The notes beneath the pieces are model-generated. The model did no database searches, was not told the DNA's origin, and saw only the letters and a list, made by a program, of their open reading frames with translations. This document shows positions 17,140 to 26,584 of a stretch of 64,000 nt of DNA, piece by piece. The translations under genes and the position numbers were made by a program. The stretch's first letter is position 1. Every line of letters begins with the position of its first letter. The stretch comes from Halobellus captivus (GTDB lineage: Archaea > Halobacteriota > Halobacteria > Halobacteriales > Haloferacaceae), in the NCBI RefSeq assembly GCF_007655485.1, contig NZ_VJXQ01000002.1, positions 369,183 to 433,182 of the forward strand, written 5' to 3'.

Positions 17140-18855
17140 TCAATCACTTCGCTGATATCTGTTCCGAATGAGGATCGCCGTCCCGTTCATCAGCAGGAGA
17201 ACGAGAAGCAGCGTGACGACGCCTGCAGCGAGCACGCCGAAGCGGAAGTCCGGGTCGAACTCCGAGGACCACGCGAAGATCTGACGCGGCATCGCGCTGA
17301 ACTTGTCGAAGAAGCCGTTCGGTGCGAGGCGAACGGAGGCCGCAGCGCCGATCATTAAGAGCGGCGCGGTCTCGCCGATCGCGCGCCCGAGGGCGAGAAT
17401 CGTCCCGGTGAGGATGCCCGGAAGCGCGCGCGGCAGAACGACGTTCCGAGTCGTTTGCCACTTCGTCGCGCCCATCCCGTAGGACGCACGACGGAGCGAG
17501 TCCGGGACCGCGCGGACCGCCTCCTGTGCGGAGATGATGACGATCGGCAGGATCAACAGCCCCACCGTCAGCCCGCCCACGATGACGATTCCGGAATCGA
17601 GACCGATGCCTTTGACGAACAGACCAAGCCCGAGCAGCCCGTACACGACCGACGGCACACCGGCGAGATTGCCGATGTTGATCTCGATGAGTTCGACGAG
17701 TCGGCCGCGGGCACCCGTTTTCGGCGCGTACTCCTCGAGGTAGATCGCAGCACCGACGCCGATCGGAAACACGAGCGTGATGATGACGACGAGCATCAGT
17801 ACCGACCCAACGAGCGGTGGATAGATGCCCGCGTCCTCGGGCGTGATCGACGTCGGACTGGTCAGGAAGTCCCAGCCGATCCACGAGGACGGCCCCGCGA
17901 GACCGAAGGCGTTCGTGAGTGCCGTTCCGAGGACGAGACCCGCTCCGAGGACGATCGGAAACGCGACGCCCAAGACGCCGGTGCGGCGGCGAACCACGCC
18001 TTCCAGATAGACACCGGTCGGTAGGACAGCGGTCGTCGCCAACAGCACCCAGTGTTGGGGGGCCAACCCGAACAGCGGTGCCACAAGCGAACCGACTGCA
18101 ACGAGTCCGACGGATCCGACGACCACCTCTCGAACCCCGCGGCCGTCTCCGCGGCGCGCTGCGACCTGTCGGCCGAAGAGGGTCGCCACCGGAAGCGTCA
18201 CCGCAGCGACGAGCAGAACCCACCCCGGAACCGCGGTGAGCAGCGGGCGGAGGACGTCCCCGACGCTCGGGAGCAGCGAGGGGGTGGCCGCGTCGATCGT
18301 CACAATCTCGGTGGTCGTCAGCGGCGAGGAGAACGTACGTTGGATGTTCATCGCCGGAATCCCCGTGATTGCGAGCAGTGGGGCCAGGACGATCACGAAC
18401 AGCCGCTCGACCGCGGCGTTCGGGCGCGTCAGTTGGTGCAGTCTGACGACGGCGGCCGCACAGACGAGGCCGACGACGAGCCCGAACCAGTCCGCCGGGG
18501 TGAGAAGTTCGATGAACAGGACGACCAACCCGGAACCAGCGACGAGTCCGACGATCGGAATCCCCGTGCTCGCGATCGCGACCTCGCCCGCGGGTTCGTC
18601 CGAGGTATAGTACGTGGCCAACAGGACCAGTGCCGGAAGGACGACCGTGGTCGCGTACACTAGGTGCCACAGGGGATCCGCGCTGAACGGTCGGATCGCG
18701 TCGTTGAACACGTACGCGAGGAGCGCCGTCACCATCACGAGGCCGAACACCGTCGCCCCGAGGGTGAGCCACTCGAAGACGCGACCGCGAATCCGACTCA
18801 CGCCCGAGTCACCGGCGAATCCCTGTCCGGATCCCGCTGACTGCTCCTGCGCCAT
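17140..18855 (-). CDS. pstA: Phosphate ABC transporter permease PstA
   Basis: The frame is open to 19590, but the upstream part lies inside pstC. The ATG at 18855 shares its A with the pstC stop codon (TGATG), giving 571 residues that start MAQEQSAGSGQG. The last 280 residues are the usual permease with the MetI-like cytoplasmic loop (about SLRRASYGMGATKWQTTRNV). The N-terminal half adds several membrane segments not present in bacterial PstA (about 280-300 aa). This long form is what I expect in haloarchaea. It forms the channel with PstC in the cytoplasmic membrane. Confidence 0.9.
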   Translation of the reverse strand: MAQEQSAGSGQGFAGDSGVSRIRGRVFEWLTLGATVFGLVMVTALLAYVFNDAIRPFSADPLWHLVYATTVVLPALVLLATYYTSDEPAGEVAIASTGIPIVGLVAGSGLVVLFIELLTPADWFGLVVGLVCAAAVVRLHQLTRPNAAVERLFVIVLAPLLAITGIPAMNIQRTFSSPLTTTEIVTIDAATPSLLPSVGDVLRPLLTAVPGWVLLVAAVTLPVATLFGRQVAARRGDGRGVREVVVGSVGLVAVGSLVAPLFGLAPQHWVLLATTAVLPTGVYLEGVVRRRTGVLGVAFPIVLGAGLVLGTALTNAFGLAGPSSWIGWDFLTSPTSITPEDAGIYPPLVGSVLMLVVIITLVFPIGVGAAIYLEEYAPKTGARGRLVELIEINIGNLAGVPSVVYGLLGLGLFVKGIGLDSGIVIVGGLTVGLLILPIVIISAQEAVRAVPDSLRRASYGMGATKWQTTRNVVLPRALPGILTGTILALGRAIGETAPLLMIGAAASVRLAPNGFFDKFSAMPRQIFAWSSEFDPDFRFGVLAAGVVTLLLVLLLMNGTAILIRNRYQRSD

Positions 18856-19790
18856 CAGTTGTACTCCTCCCGATACCGCTCGGCGATCCAGTTGCTGAGG
18901 TAGTTCATCGCGAAGGTGATCGCAAACAGCGTCAGTCCGAGCGCGAACATACTCTTGTACGTCGGCGAGGCGGCCCCGACGTCGCTCGTCACGGCCTGGA
19001 CCATCGCCGAAGTCATCGTCTGTCCGGACTCCTGTAAGCTCGATAACGGCGCGCTCAGGTCGAACATCCGCGGCCGGAGGCCCATCGCCATCACCACGAC
19101 CATCGTCTCGCCGATGGCCCGCGAGAGCGCGAGGATGAACGACGCGAATATCCCGGAGATGGCGGCGGGGACGACGATTCCGGTCGAGACCTGAAACTTC
19201 GTCGCTCCCAGAGTGAAGCCACCCTCGCGCAACGACGCCGGGACGGCGCTCATCGCGTCCTCGCTGAGACTCGACACCATCGGGATGATCATCACGCCGA
19301 CCATAACCGACGCGCTCAGGACGTTGAACGTCCCGAGATCGATGCCGAGCGTGCGCAGAAACGGCGTCAGGTAGATCAGCGCCAAGTAGCCGTACACGAC
19401 CGTCGGAATGCCCGCGAGGATCTCCAATGCCGGTTTCAGGACTGACCGCGCGCGAGCGCTCGCGTACTCGCTCAGATAGATCGCCGCGAGCACGCCGACG
19501 GGGATCGCGACCAGTCCGGCGACGACCGTGACGAGAAGCGTCCCGGTCACGAGCGGCAGGACGCCGAACTGGCCTCTGTCGGTAATCCACGTCGTCCCGG
19601 TGAAGAAGTCGACGGGATCGACCATCTCGAAGAACTGTACGGCGTCGAACGCGAGCGCGAAGATGATGCTCCCGGTGACGACGACCGTCACGGACGCACA
19701 GAGCAGTAACAGGTGCCGGTACAGTCGCTCTCGGACGACTCTGCGTTGCTCACCACCGGTGAGCTGTAACTTCGCTGGTTCGTTACTCAT
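18855..19790 (-). CDS. pstC: Phosphate ABC transporter permease PstC
   Basis: This 311-residue membrane protein has six hydrophobic segments and the PstC-type cytoplasmic coupling loop (ASLREGGFTLGATKFQVSTG, about residues 178-197). It begins with a cytoplasmic stretch (MSNEPAKLQLTGGEQRR). It pairs with PstA to form the phosphate channel. It starts 33 bases after pstS stops and shares one base with pstA, so the four transporter genes are probably one transcript. Confidence 0.94.
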   Translation of the reverse strand: MSNEPAKLQLTGGEQRRVVRERLYRHLLLLCASVTVVVTGSIIFALAFDAVQFFEMVDPVDFFTGTTWITDRGQFGVLPLVTGTLLVTVVAGLVAIPVGVLAAIYLSEYASARARSVLKPALEILAGIPTVVYGYLALIYLTPFLRTLGIDLGTFNVLSASVMVGVMIIPMVSSLSEDAMSAVPASLREGGFTLGATKFQVSTGIVVPAAISGIFASFILALSRAIGETMVVVMAMGLRPRMFDLSAPLSSLQESGQTMTSAMVQAVTSDVGAASPTYKSMFALGLTLFAITFAMNYLSNWIAERYREEYN

Positions 19791-19823
19791 TGGAGAGAAT
19801 TTCGATCCGCGAATACACTCGAT

Positions 19824-20897
19824 TTAGCCGTTGTAGACGTCGTTCAGTGCATTCAGATTCTCATCGCGCATCTCGACACTCGACGGAACGTATCCGATCT
19901 CCTGGACCATATCCGTCTCGGCGTTCTCGAGGTAGAAGTTGAGGAACTCGTACACTTCCTCGCGCTGAATCGCGGCCTCGGACCCGTAGATGAACAGCGG
20001 GCGGGCCATCGGGTAGGTACCGTCCTTGGCGGCCGAGAGGCTGGGTGCACCCGGTTCGTCGCCCTCCTCTGCCGCCACGCTGATCGCCTTGACGGCGTCG
20101 GAGTTCTCGTTGTAGTAGGCGTAACCGAAGTACCCCATCGCGTACTCGGAGTCCTGAATCCCCTGAACGATGAGGTTGTCCTCCTCCGTGGGTTCGTGCT
20201 GTGCGGTGTGGTTGTAGTCCTCGCCGATCACGTTCGCGTTGAACCAGTCGTACGTCCCCGAGGTCGACGCGGGACCGAACAGCTCGAACTCCTCGTCGGG
20301 CCACTCGTCGCGGACGTCGGACCACATCTCCGCGCCGTCTTCGCGCCAGATCTGGGACATCTCATCGAACGTCATACTGTCGACCCAGTCAGCGTCGTTG
20401 TTGACCGCCATCGTGAGCGCGTCACTGGCGATGTGGAACTCGATCGGTTCGACGTCGTTGCCCGTACAGTGCTCGACCTCTTCGTCCTTGATCGCTCGGG
20501 AGGCACCGTTGATGTCGGCGTTTCCGGGACAGAAGTGGTTCTCGAAGCCGCCGCCGCTCCCGGTCGAGTCGACGGTGACGTTGACCTCCGGGTACTGCTC
20601 CATAAACCGCTCGGCCATCGCGTTGGTGACCGGGTAGACGGTACTGCTCCCGGAGTTGACGACCTCTCCCGAGAGGCCCCCGCTGCTGTCTCCGGAGCTG
20701 TCTCCGGAGCTGTCTCCGGAGCTGCTCCCGCCAGAGCTTCCGCCGCTGCCTCCGCCGCTTCCGTCCCCGCTTCCGTCTCCGCTGCTCCCGCCGGTGCTCG
20801 AACTACACCCGGCGAGTGCGGCCGCTCCCGCCACGCCCGAGGACAGGAGGAATTTGCGCCGTGATACGATGGACCGACTGTCTGCGTCTTGCGCCAT
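19824..20897 (-). CDS. pstS: Phosphate-binding lipoprotein PstS
   Basis: This is the substrate-binding protein of the Pst importer. The N-terminus has the Tat motif SRRKFLLSSG and a lipobox ALAGC. A long Gly/Ser/Asp repeat linker (about 45 residues built on GSGDGS and SSGDSSGD) follows before the PBP domain, which opens GEVVNSGSSTVYPVTNAMAE with the phosphate-binding SST motif; a further motif is DSTGSGGGF. I prefer the ATG at 20897 over the GTG one codon earlier. The low-complexity linker should hold the binding domain away from the membrane. A TATA box lies 34-42 bases upstream. It is the first gene of the operon. Confidence 0.94.
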   Translation of the reverse strand: MAQDADSRSIVSRRKFLLSSGVAGAAALAGCSSSTGGSSGDGSGDGSGGGSGGSSGGSSSGDSSGDSSGDSSGGLSGEVVNSGSSTVYPVTNAMAERFMEQYPEVNVTVDSTGSGGGFENHFCPGNADINGASRAIKDEEVEHCTGNDVEPIEFHIASDALTMAVNNDADWVDSMTFDEMSQIWREDGAEMWSDVRDEWPDEEFELFGPASTSGTYDWFNANVIGEDYNHTAQHEPTEEDNLIVQGIQDSEYAMGYFGYAYYNENSDAVKAISVAAEEGDEPGAPSLSAAKDGTYPMARPLFIYGSEAAIQREEVYEFLNFYLENAETDMVQEIGYVPSSVEMRDENLNALNDVYNG

Positions 20898-20930
20898 CAC
20901 CTGTATCGGGGCGAGAAGATACTAAAGCGG

Positions 20931-20939
20931 TTTATAATA
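20931..20939 (-). promoter_or_regulatory. TATA box for the pst operon
   Basis: On the minus strand the sequence is TATTATAAA, centred 38 bases from the ATG. That predicts a leader of about 10 bases. I cannot identify a phosphate-response box by eye. Confidence 0.6.
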
Positions 20940-21058
20940 GGAGTATAGGACCGCTCGTGGCGGTATTGAGTGACTGGTGGTGTTCTGACCGCTACGCAGT
21001 CCACCGGACCACTATATAGTGCACCCACCCGCTCCCACGTTTATTCGCACCCGACAGC

Positions 21059-21137
21059 CTCGATCCGAGCGACGGTAGCTACATCTCGGTCCACGAACGG
21101 CGGTAGCTACGCCTCGATCCACGAACGGCGATGACAC
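21059..21137. repeat. Imperfect tandem repeat, about 27 bp x 3
   Basis: Units start at 21059, 21085 and 21113 and share CTCGRTCC, then CGG and (in the first two) GGTAGCTAC. The repeat lies between the divergent pstS and channel promoters. Confidence 0.6.
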
Positions 21138-21216
21138 CGTCCCGCTTTCCGGTCGGTGGTGGCAACGGCTTCCGAGGGACGGAGTCGGATCTTCCGAGGG
21201 CGACAACCAAGTGCGA

Positions 21217-21226
21217 GATAATTAAG
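21217..21226 (+). promoter_or_regulatory. TATA box for the potassium channel gene
   Basis: GATAATTAAG is centred about 29 bases before the ATG at 21250. GGGTGAGGT immediately precedes the ATG. Confidence 0.5.
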
Positions 21227-21249
21227 TTGGTGACGCGGAAGGGTGAGGT

Positions 21250-22557
21250 ATGGGGATTTCGCGGGATTGGGTCGGGGCACGCGCATCGGTCGTGCTGACG
21301 CTGCTCGTCGGCGTGCTGTCGGTCGTGACCGGCATCGCGAACATCGGCGTCGGCGGCGCGGCCGATTTCCACCTGGTCGGCGTCCTCGTCCCGGGCGTGG
21401 TCCGACAAATCACCGCGTTCACCGGGACGTTGACCGGGTTCGTGCTCCTCATCTGCGCGTTCGGCCTTCAGCGTCGCCTCCGTGCAGCCTGGTATGCGGC
21501 GGTCGTGCTGTTCCCGGTGACGGCCGCACAGGGCGTGCTGCAGACCTCTCAGCTGTCGATCCCGTTGATCGCGCTCTCGGCGCTCGCGCTGTTGATCGTC
21601 GGGATGAACGTCCGGGCGTTCGACCGCGATATCTCGCTCACGACGACGCAGATCGCGTCGTTGTCGGCGCTCGCGGGCGCACAGGCGTACGGCACGGTCG
21701 GGGCGTTCGCCCTCCGAGAGGAGTTCGGCAACGACGTCAACACGCTGCTGGATGCGTTTTACTTCTCGCTGGTCACCGGAAGCACCGTCGGATACGGCGA
21801 CATCACCCCGGAATCGGCGGTTGGGAAACTGTTCGCGCTGTCGGTGCTTCTCGTTACGGTCTCGTCGTTCGCGGTCGTCCTCGGGGTCGTGTTTACGCCG
21901 CTCATCGAAGCGCGGTTTTCAAAGGCACTCGGACGTATGACAGAAGAACAACTCGACGTACTGGATAACCACGTCCTCGTACTCGGATTCGGGGACCTGA
22001 CGGAACCGATTCTCGAAGAACTCGCGCCGAAAGCGAACGTACTCGTCGTCGTCGACGATGAGGAGCGCGCCAGACGCCTCACGGAGCGCGGATACACGGT
22101 CCTCACCGACGATCCGAGCGACGAGGAGGCGCAGCGCCGCGGCAAGGTCGACGTCGCGAAAGCCGTCATCGCGGCGACCAACAACGACGCGGAGGACGCG
22201 CTCACGATCCTCACGGCCAGACAGCTGAATCCCGAGGTGACGATCGTCGCCGCGGCGACGCAACGGGAAAACATCGACAAGCTGAAACGCGCCGGTGCGG
22301 ACACAGTCATCAGTCCGGCGGCGCTCGGGGCGCACTTCCTGGCCGAGTCCGCCCTCGGCGGCGAGGGTGCCGAAGCGCTTGAAGCCCGGCTACTCGGCGA
22401 GGACGGCGACACCGATATGGAGGCCGCGGTGGCGGCGGTCGAGGAGATGAACGAGACGGCGAGCGGGGACCCATCGCCGGGGGGTGACCGCGACGAGGAA
22501 CGCGGCGGTTTCGAGTTCGACGGGGAGGACTCGGCGTCCGACGGGCGAAGCAGCTAA
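21250..22557 (+). CDS. Potassium channel with TrkA-N (RCK) domain
   Basis: The 435-residue protein has about four N-terminal membrane segments. A pore region follows with the K+ selectivity filter TVGYGD at 179-184 and another membrane helix. After that is a cytoplasmic RCK domain starting NHVLVLGFGDLTEPILEEL; its glycine-rich turn is GFGDL rather than the classic GxGxxG, so nucleotide binding may be altered. It resembles MthK/Kch-type ligand-gated channels, with extra N-terminal helices. The C-terminus is acidic and disordered. It probably moves K+ across the membrane, which matters in a salt-in organism. Confidence 0.9.
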   Translation: MGISRDWVGARASVVLTLLVGVLSVVTGIANIGVGGAADFHLVGVLVPGVVRQITAFTGTLTGFVLLICAFGLQRRLRAAWYAAVVLFPVTAAQGVLQTSQLSIPLIALSALALLIVGMNVRAFDRDISLTTTQIASLSALAGAQAYGTVGAFALREEFGNDVNTLLDAFYFSLVTGSTVGYGDITPESAVGKLFALSVLLVTVSSFAVVLGVVFTPLIEARFSKALGRMTEEQLDVLDNHVLVLGFGDLTEPILEELAPKANVLVVVDDEERARRLTERGYTVLTDDPSDEEAQRRGKVDVAKAVIAATNNDAEDALTILTARQLNPEVTIVAAATQRENIDKLKRAGADTVISPAALGAHFLAESALGGEGAEALEARLLGEDGDTDMEAAVAAVEEMNETASGDPSPGGDRDEERGGFEFDGEDSASDGRSS

Positions 22558-22615
22558 CGAGAACCCCTATCCGGCAGTCCGGCGCGGCACTGGCTCCGGA
22601 ATCGACCCGATCAGT

Positions 22616-24127
22616 TCAGGGCCGACCGCGATCGAAGACGGCCACGTCACAGTCGAGGTCCCGTAGCTGCTGGAACGTCGGCGGTGAAACGAACCGGGAG
22701 GCGGGCGAGCGCTCGCCGCTCGATCCGAGAACGAGCACGTCGTAGTTGTTCGCGTTCTCGGCGATGAAATCTCCGACGGGACTGCGCGCGACGCGCGTCT
22801 CGATGTTCCCCTCGACGGTTTCGACGTGTCGATCCAACCGCATCTCCGCCGTACGACGTTCGATCTCGCTGCCGATACACGTCGTGACGCTCACGGTCCC
22901 GCGACCGTGCGTGAGCCGGGTTGCGAAGTCGATCATCGCGTGGGCGGTGTCGCCGGGCCGCGCCACGAGCACTAGTACGCGCGTCCAGCGGCGGCGCTCC
23001 GACCGGGTACGAAAGGCGACGGCGTCGACGTCGCTGTTGAAGATCCCGCGGACGTACGGCGAGAGCGCGCCGCGCTCTTCCTCGTACGGCGTCACGATCA
23101 GATCGCAGTTCGCGTTTCGCGCGGCCTGGATCGTGGCGGAAACCGGATTCCCGGCGACGACGACGACCTCGCAGGGGACCCCGATTCTCGTGCGGATCGT
23201 TCCGGCGACGCCTTCGAGTTGTTCGACGCGTTCGGCCGTGGCCGGATCGAGGGCGTCGTCGCCAGCGGCCGAATCGAGGACGTCGTCGCTAGCGGCCGAA
23301 TCGAGGGCATCGTCGCCGGGGGTCGAACCGGTGTTGTACGCTGACAAATCAGAGACGGAATTCGTCGTATCGCCGTCGGTGTCCGGCGCGGAGACCACAT
23401 CACAGAGGACTACTTTCCCTGCCTCGTGTGCGGCCGCGAGACGCGCCCCGAAGAACGCGGTCTGCTCGCTCGTCTCGCCTCGCATCGGGACGAGCACGTG
23501 GTCGTCGCCGCGGACCGTCTCGTAGAGGTATTCCGCGCGCTTTTCGTAGAACTGCTCGCGCCAGACGGCGAACACGCTGGCGACGAGAGACGCGGCGATG
23601 ACGATGCTCACTACGTATGCCGCCGGGTCGACGTCCCCGGTCACGAGCGCTAAGAGCGCCGTCGCGAACGCCGACGGCGCTTCGATGTCCGCCGCCCACG
23701 TGACCAGTCCGGTGAGGAAGACGGCGAGCGCCGCGCTCTCGGGTAAGACGGTTCCGGCATCGATCCCACCGTACAGCCACGCGGTCGACGTGTACGCGAC
23801 GAGCCCACACAACGCGCCAGCGCTGAGGCTCGCGACGAACCGAACCGGGTTCGAGTACCTCCCTTCAGGGTCCGAAAAAAGCGTGTACGTCCCCGACGCC
23901 AGCGGCGGGAAGAGCAGGAACGAGAGCGTCTGGACGTGGTTCGAGAGGTAGGTGACGAAGCCGATGACGACCGGGACGATAAGGACGATCGAGAGGTGAA
24001 GCAGGTTGCTCGTGTTCTGAATCCACCGACGGAATTCACGGAGCTCCCGCCGTTCGATCCGTTGGACGCGACTCCGCGCGGCGGCGAGTCGTTCGATCGC
24101 CGCATCGAGGAGCCGCCGATCAGTCAT
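22616..24127 (-). CDS. HPP-family membrane protein with Usp-like cytoplasmic domains
   Basis: The frame is open to 24466 inside the phosphorylase gene; the ATG at 24127, one base past that gene's stop, gives 503 residues starting MTDRRLLDAAIERLAAARSR. Five hydrophobic segments occupy about residues 50-190 and fit the HPP domain. The remainder (from about 205) has two universal-stress-protein-like units (DDHVLVPMRGE and RVLVLVARPGDTA), separated by an acidic linker with the repeated motif ALDSAASDDVLDSAAGDDAL. HPP proteins have been linked to nitrite transport in plastids, but the substrate here is unknown. Confidence 0.75.
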   Translation of the reverse strand: MTDRRLLDAAIERLAAARSRVQRIERRELREFRRWIQNTSNLLHLSIVLIVPVVIGFVTYLSNHVQTLSFLLFPPLASGTYTLFSDPEGRYSNPVRFVASLSAGALCGLVAYTSTAWLYGGIDAGTVLPESAALAVFLTGLVTWAADIEAPSAFATALLALVTGDVDPAAYVVSIVIAASLVASVFAVWREQFYEKRAEYLYETVRGDDHVLVPMRGETSEQTAFFGARLAAAHEAGKVVLCDVVSAPDTDGDTTNSVSDLSAYNTGSTPGDDALDSAASDDVLDSAAGDDALDPATAERVEQLEGVAGTIRTRIGVPCEVVVVAGNPVSATIQAARNANCDLIVTPYEEERGALSPYVRGIFNSDVDAVAFRTRSERRRWTRVLVLVARPGDTAHAMIDFATRLTHGRGTVSVTTCIGSEIERRTAEMRLDRHVETVEGNIETRVARSPVGDFIAENANNYDVLVLGSSGERSPASRFVSPPTFQQLRDLDCDVAVFDRGRP

Positions 24128-24128
24128 C

Positions 24129-24857
24129 TCACGCCAGATCGACGACCGCGTCGAGCGTGAGCGCGATCGCGCGCTCGACGTTGTTCTTGGCCTTCTCCGG
24201 TAATTCCTCGTCGGAGTCGGCTCCCTTTTGCGTCCCCTCGACGAGGTTGCCGTCGACCGTACAGATCGCACCGGCGGCGAGGCCCTTCCGCCGCGCGAGC
24301 GAGAAGACGGCCGCGGCTTCCATCTCGATCGCCAGCAAGTTCGCCGCCTCCCACTCCTCGACGTACGCGTCGCTCTCGTTGTAGAAGGCGTCGTCGGAGA
24401 CGATGGGGCCGACGTGGACGTCCTCGCCGTTCGCCTCCGCGGAATCGACGAGCGCGGAGAGCACATCGTAGTCGGGAACTGCCGGAATCACGCTGTCCTC
24501 GTAGCGCTTGGAGGTGCCCTCCTCCTTCGCCGCGCCGGTCGCGACGATCATATCACCGATCTCGATGCCGCGCTGGAGCGCGCCCGTCGTCCCGACGCGG
24601 ATCACGGTCTCGACGCCGACGCGCGAGAGCTCCTCGACAGCGATCGCGGCGGACGGACAGCCGATCCCGGTCGAGCAGATGGTGAGGGGGACGCCCTCGT
24701 AGGTCGCGTTCACGACCTTGTACTCGCGGTTCTGTGCGACGGATTCGACGTCGACACACTGGGCGGCGATGCGGTCGACGCGTCCCGGGTCACCGGGAAT
24801 GAGCGCGATGTCGTTCACGTCGCCCGGTTCGATGAGGAGATGCGGCTGTTTCGCCAT
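24129..24857 (-). CDS. udp: Nucleoside (uridine) phosphorylase
   Basis: This 242-residue enzyme of the PNP/UDP family splits nucleosides with phosphate to base and ribose-1-phosphate. Visible motifs are the phosphate-binding LIPGDPGRVDRIA near the start, RVGTTGALQ, and the ribose-binding AIEMEAAAVF. I prefer the ATG at 24857 over the upstream GTG at 24866. It shares a neighbourhood with a PfkB sugar kinase and deoC, which supports a nucleoside-salvage role. Base preference (uridine or a purine) is not certain from sequence. Confidence 0.85.
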   Translation of the reverse strand: MAKQPHLLIEPGDVNDIALIPGDPGRVDRIAAQCVDVESVAQNREYKVVNATYEGVPLTICSTGIGCPSAAIAVEELSRVGVETVIRVGTTGALQRGIEIGDMIVATGAAKEEGTSKRYEDSVIPAVPDYDVLSALVDSAEANGEDVHVGPIVSDDAFYNESDAYVEEWEAANLLAIEMEAAAVFSLARRKGLAAGAICTVDGNLVEGTQKGADSDEELPEKAKNNVERAIALTLDAVVDLA

Positions 24858-24974
24858 ACCGGACACTCACGCGAAGCGGTGAAAAACGACGCGGTCAGTG
24901 TCGGCGTCGCGATCGACTGTCGAAAGGCCTCACCCTCGATGGGCTCAGTATGTCGCTGCCGACGGGTCTGACGC

Positions 24975-25553
24975 TCACACGATGCTCGCGAACGCCGGAA
25001 CCGTGACGCCGAGAACGACGCCGAAGACGACCGCCGAGCGCAACCACTGTCCGCGGACGGCCGTCGCGCGCTCTTCGTAGATCCCGCGGCCCGCACGCGG
25101 GAGAACCACGTGCGCGAAGAACGCGTAGACGAACGCCGCGATGGTAACCGTCGAGATCAGGTGACCGACAGTGATGACGGCACCGATCGATCCAGTTCTT
25201 GGGATGAGCGTCGCAACGATCAGGTAGACCAGCGCGTACAGCGCCCCGGCGAGCGCGCCCGTCGCGTGATGAACGACGAGCGCCTCGCCGAACGAGACCT
25301 CCGCCGGTGGAGTCCCGCGGAGGAGTCCGGCAGCGACGTACGCGGGGGTGAACCCGTCCTCCTGACTCGCCATCGGGAGGTCCATCACGATCGCCCCGAG
25401 GAGCCCACAGCCCACGCAGACGAGAGCGAACCGGACCAACTCGTCGCCCGGAATGCCGAACAGCACTCCGAGGGTGAGGAGGTCCGCACGCGGGACTGAC
25501 CGTGCCGTCTCGGCGAGTGCGGTGACGAGCGGAGAGAGGGCTCCAGAGAACAC
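24975..25553 (-). CDS. Conserved membrane protein (192 aa), unknown function
   Basis: A GTG start gives MFSGALSPLVTALAETARS. Four to five hydrophobic segments are present (about 27-60, 96-117, 122-147 and 172-190). A polar stretch MASQEDGFTPAYVAAGLLRG includes a possible substrate or ligand loop, and HHATGALAG carries two histidines at a membrane edge. I do not recognise the family. It sits between the phosphorylase and the PfkB kinase on the same strand. Confidence 0.65.
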   Translation of the reverse strand: MFSGALSPLVTALAETARSVPRADLLTLGVLFGIPGDELVRFALVCVGCGLLGAIVMDLPMASQEDGFTPAYVAAGLLRGTPPAEVSFGEALVVHHATGALAGALYALVYLIVATLIPRTGSIGAVITVGHLISTVTIAAFVYAFFAHVVLPRAGRGIYEERATAVRGQWLRSAVVFGVVLGVTVPAFASIV

Positions 25554-25631
25554 GCTATCGGCGTGTCTCCTCGGGGCAACAAAAACGCACCTGGTTCAGT
25601 GGCAGATACATCAGGAGATCGATATTTGGGC

Positions 25632-26495
25632 TCATTCCCCGAGAAACGCGTGGATTCGCTCCCACGTGAGCGACGTTCGAGCACCGGGCGCTTTCGATGC
25701 GAGCGCGCCGCAGGCGTTCGCGACCTCCAGCGCGCGGTGATCGTCCGCGCCCTCGACGCGTGCGGCGATGAACCCGGCCGCGAACGCGTCGCCCGCGCCC
25801 GTCGTGTCGACGACGTCGATCGGATAGCCCGGGTGGGCCGTCCGCGCCTCGCCCGCGCGGACCTCCGCGCCGTCGGGACCGTGTTTGAGGACGAGCGTCT
25901 GCTCGCGGAGGTCGAACGCGTCGAGCGCCAGCCCGGCTTCCCGGTCGTTCAAAAAGAGGTAATCGACCGACTCCAGCGCCGTGCCGTACGCCCGTTCGCC
26001 GATTCGGCGGCCGGGATCGAAACTCACGGGAACGTCGCACTCGCGCGCCCGCTCGGCGAGCCGCGTCGCCGTCTCGGGGCGCTGGCTCGTCATGTGGAGG
26101 TGGTCCGCCGCCGCGAGCGTCGACGCGGGGAGGTCGTCGGCCTCGAACGCCTCGTTGGCCCCGGGACAGCCGAGCACCATCACTTCTCCCGACGGCTCGA
26201 CGACGATGTACTTCGTGGTGGTCTCCGTTCCCGAGACAGTCACCACGTCGTCGGCGTCGACGCCGTCGTCGACGAGTTCCCGCCGGGCCGTTCGGCCGTG
26301 CTCGTCGTCGCCGACGCTTCCCAAGAGGGAGGCGTCGACGTCGAGGTCCGTAAGTCCGGTGGCGACGTTCGCGGCGCTGCCGCCCCCGCCGCAGCGGCGC
26401 TCCGTAACTCTCACTTCGCCGTCCGGATCCGGCAGCGCGTCCACGCGGAGAGTCACGTCCCAGTTGAGGTGGCCAGCGCAGACGACGCGAGACAT
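25632..26495 (-). CDS. PfkB-family carbohydrate kinase (ribokinase-like)
   Basis: The ATG at 26495 gives 287 residues starting MSRVVCAGHLNWDVTLRVD, a standard PfkB opening. The di-glycine substrate motif CGGGGSAANVATGL and the C-terminal signature DTTGAGDAFAAGF with the catalytic Asp are present. Candidate substrates are ribose, ribose-1-phosphate or a nucleoside. Its position between udp and deoC makes a kinase of nucleoside-derived sugar attractive, since archaea are known to have PfkB-type ribose-1-phosphate kinases; this is inference. Confidence 0.85.
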   Translation of the reverse strand: MSRVVCAGHLNWDVTLRVDALPDPDGEVRVTERRCGGGGSAANVATGLTDLDVDASLLGSVGDDEHGRTARRELVDDGVDADDVVTVSGTETTTKYIVVEPSGEVMVLGCPGANEAFEADDLPASTLAAADHLHMTSQRPETATRLAERARECDVPVSFDPGRRIGERAYGTALESVDYLFLNDREAGLALDAFDLREQTLVLKHGPDGAEVRAGEARTAHPGYPIDVVDTTGAGDAFAAGFIAARVEGADDHRALEVANACGALASKAPGARTSLTWERIHAFLGE

Positions 26496-26584
26496 ACTTC
26501 GGATCGACGCGGGCACGTCACTAAAGCGCTCGGTCGAGAGACGGGACAGCGGCGGACTTCAGGCGAATGTGCTCTCCGTGAATC

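Larger units (their letters stand above)
20901..21249. other. Intergenic region between divergent pstS and channel gene
   Basis: There is no gene here. It contains the pstS TATA box, a 12-bp perfect palindrome CACTATATAGTG (21010-21021) that could act as a TATA element in either direction, an imperfect tandem repeat (21059-21137), and a TATA box for the channel gene at 21217-21226. Confidence 0.5.

Noticed and set aside
17140-19590. 816-codon version of PstA
   Set aside because: The extra N-terminal part lies inside pstC in another frame and is Arg-rich. The TGATG junction at 18855 gives the true start.
20656-20820. Repetitive TCTCCGGAGCTG-type sequence inside pstS as a possible DNA repeat element
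   Set aside because: It encodes the Gly/Ser/Asp linker of PstS and is explained by the protein low-complexity region.
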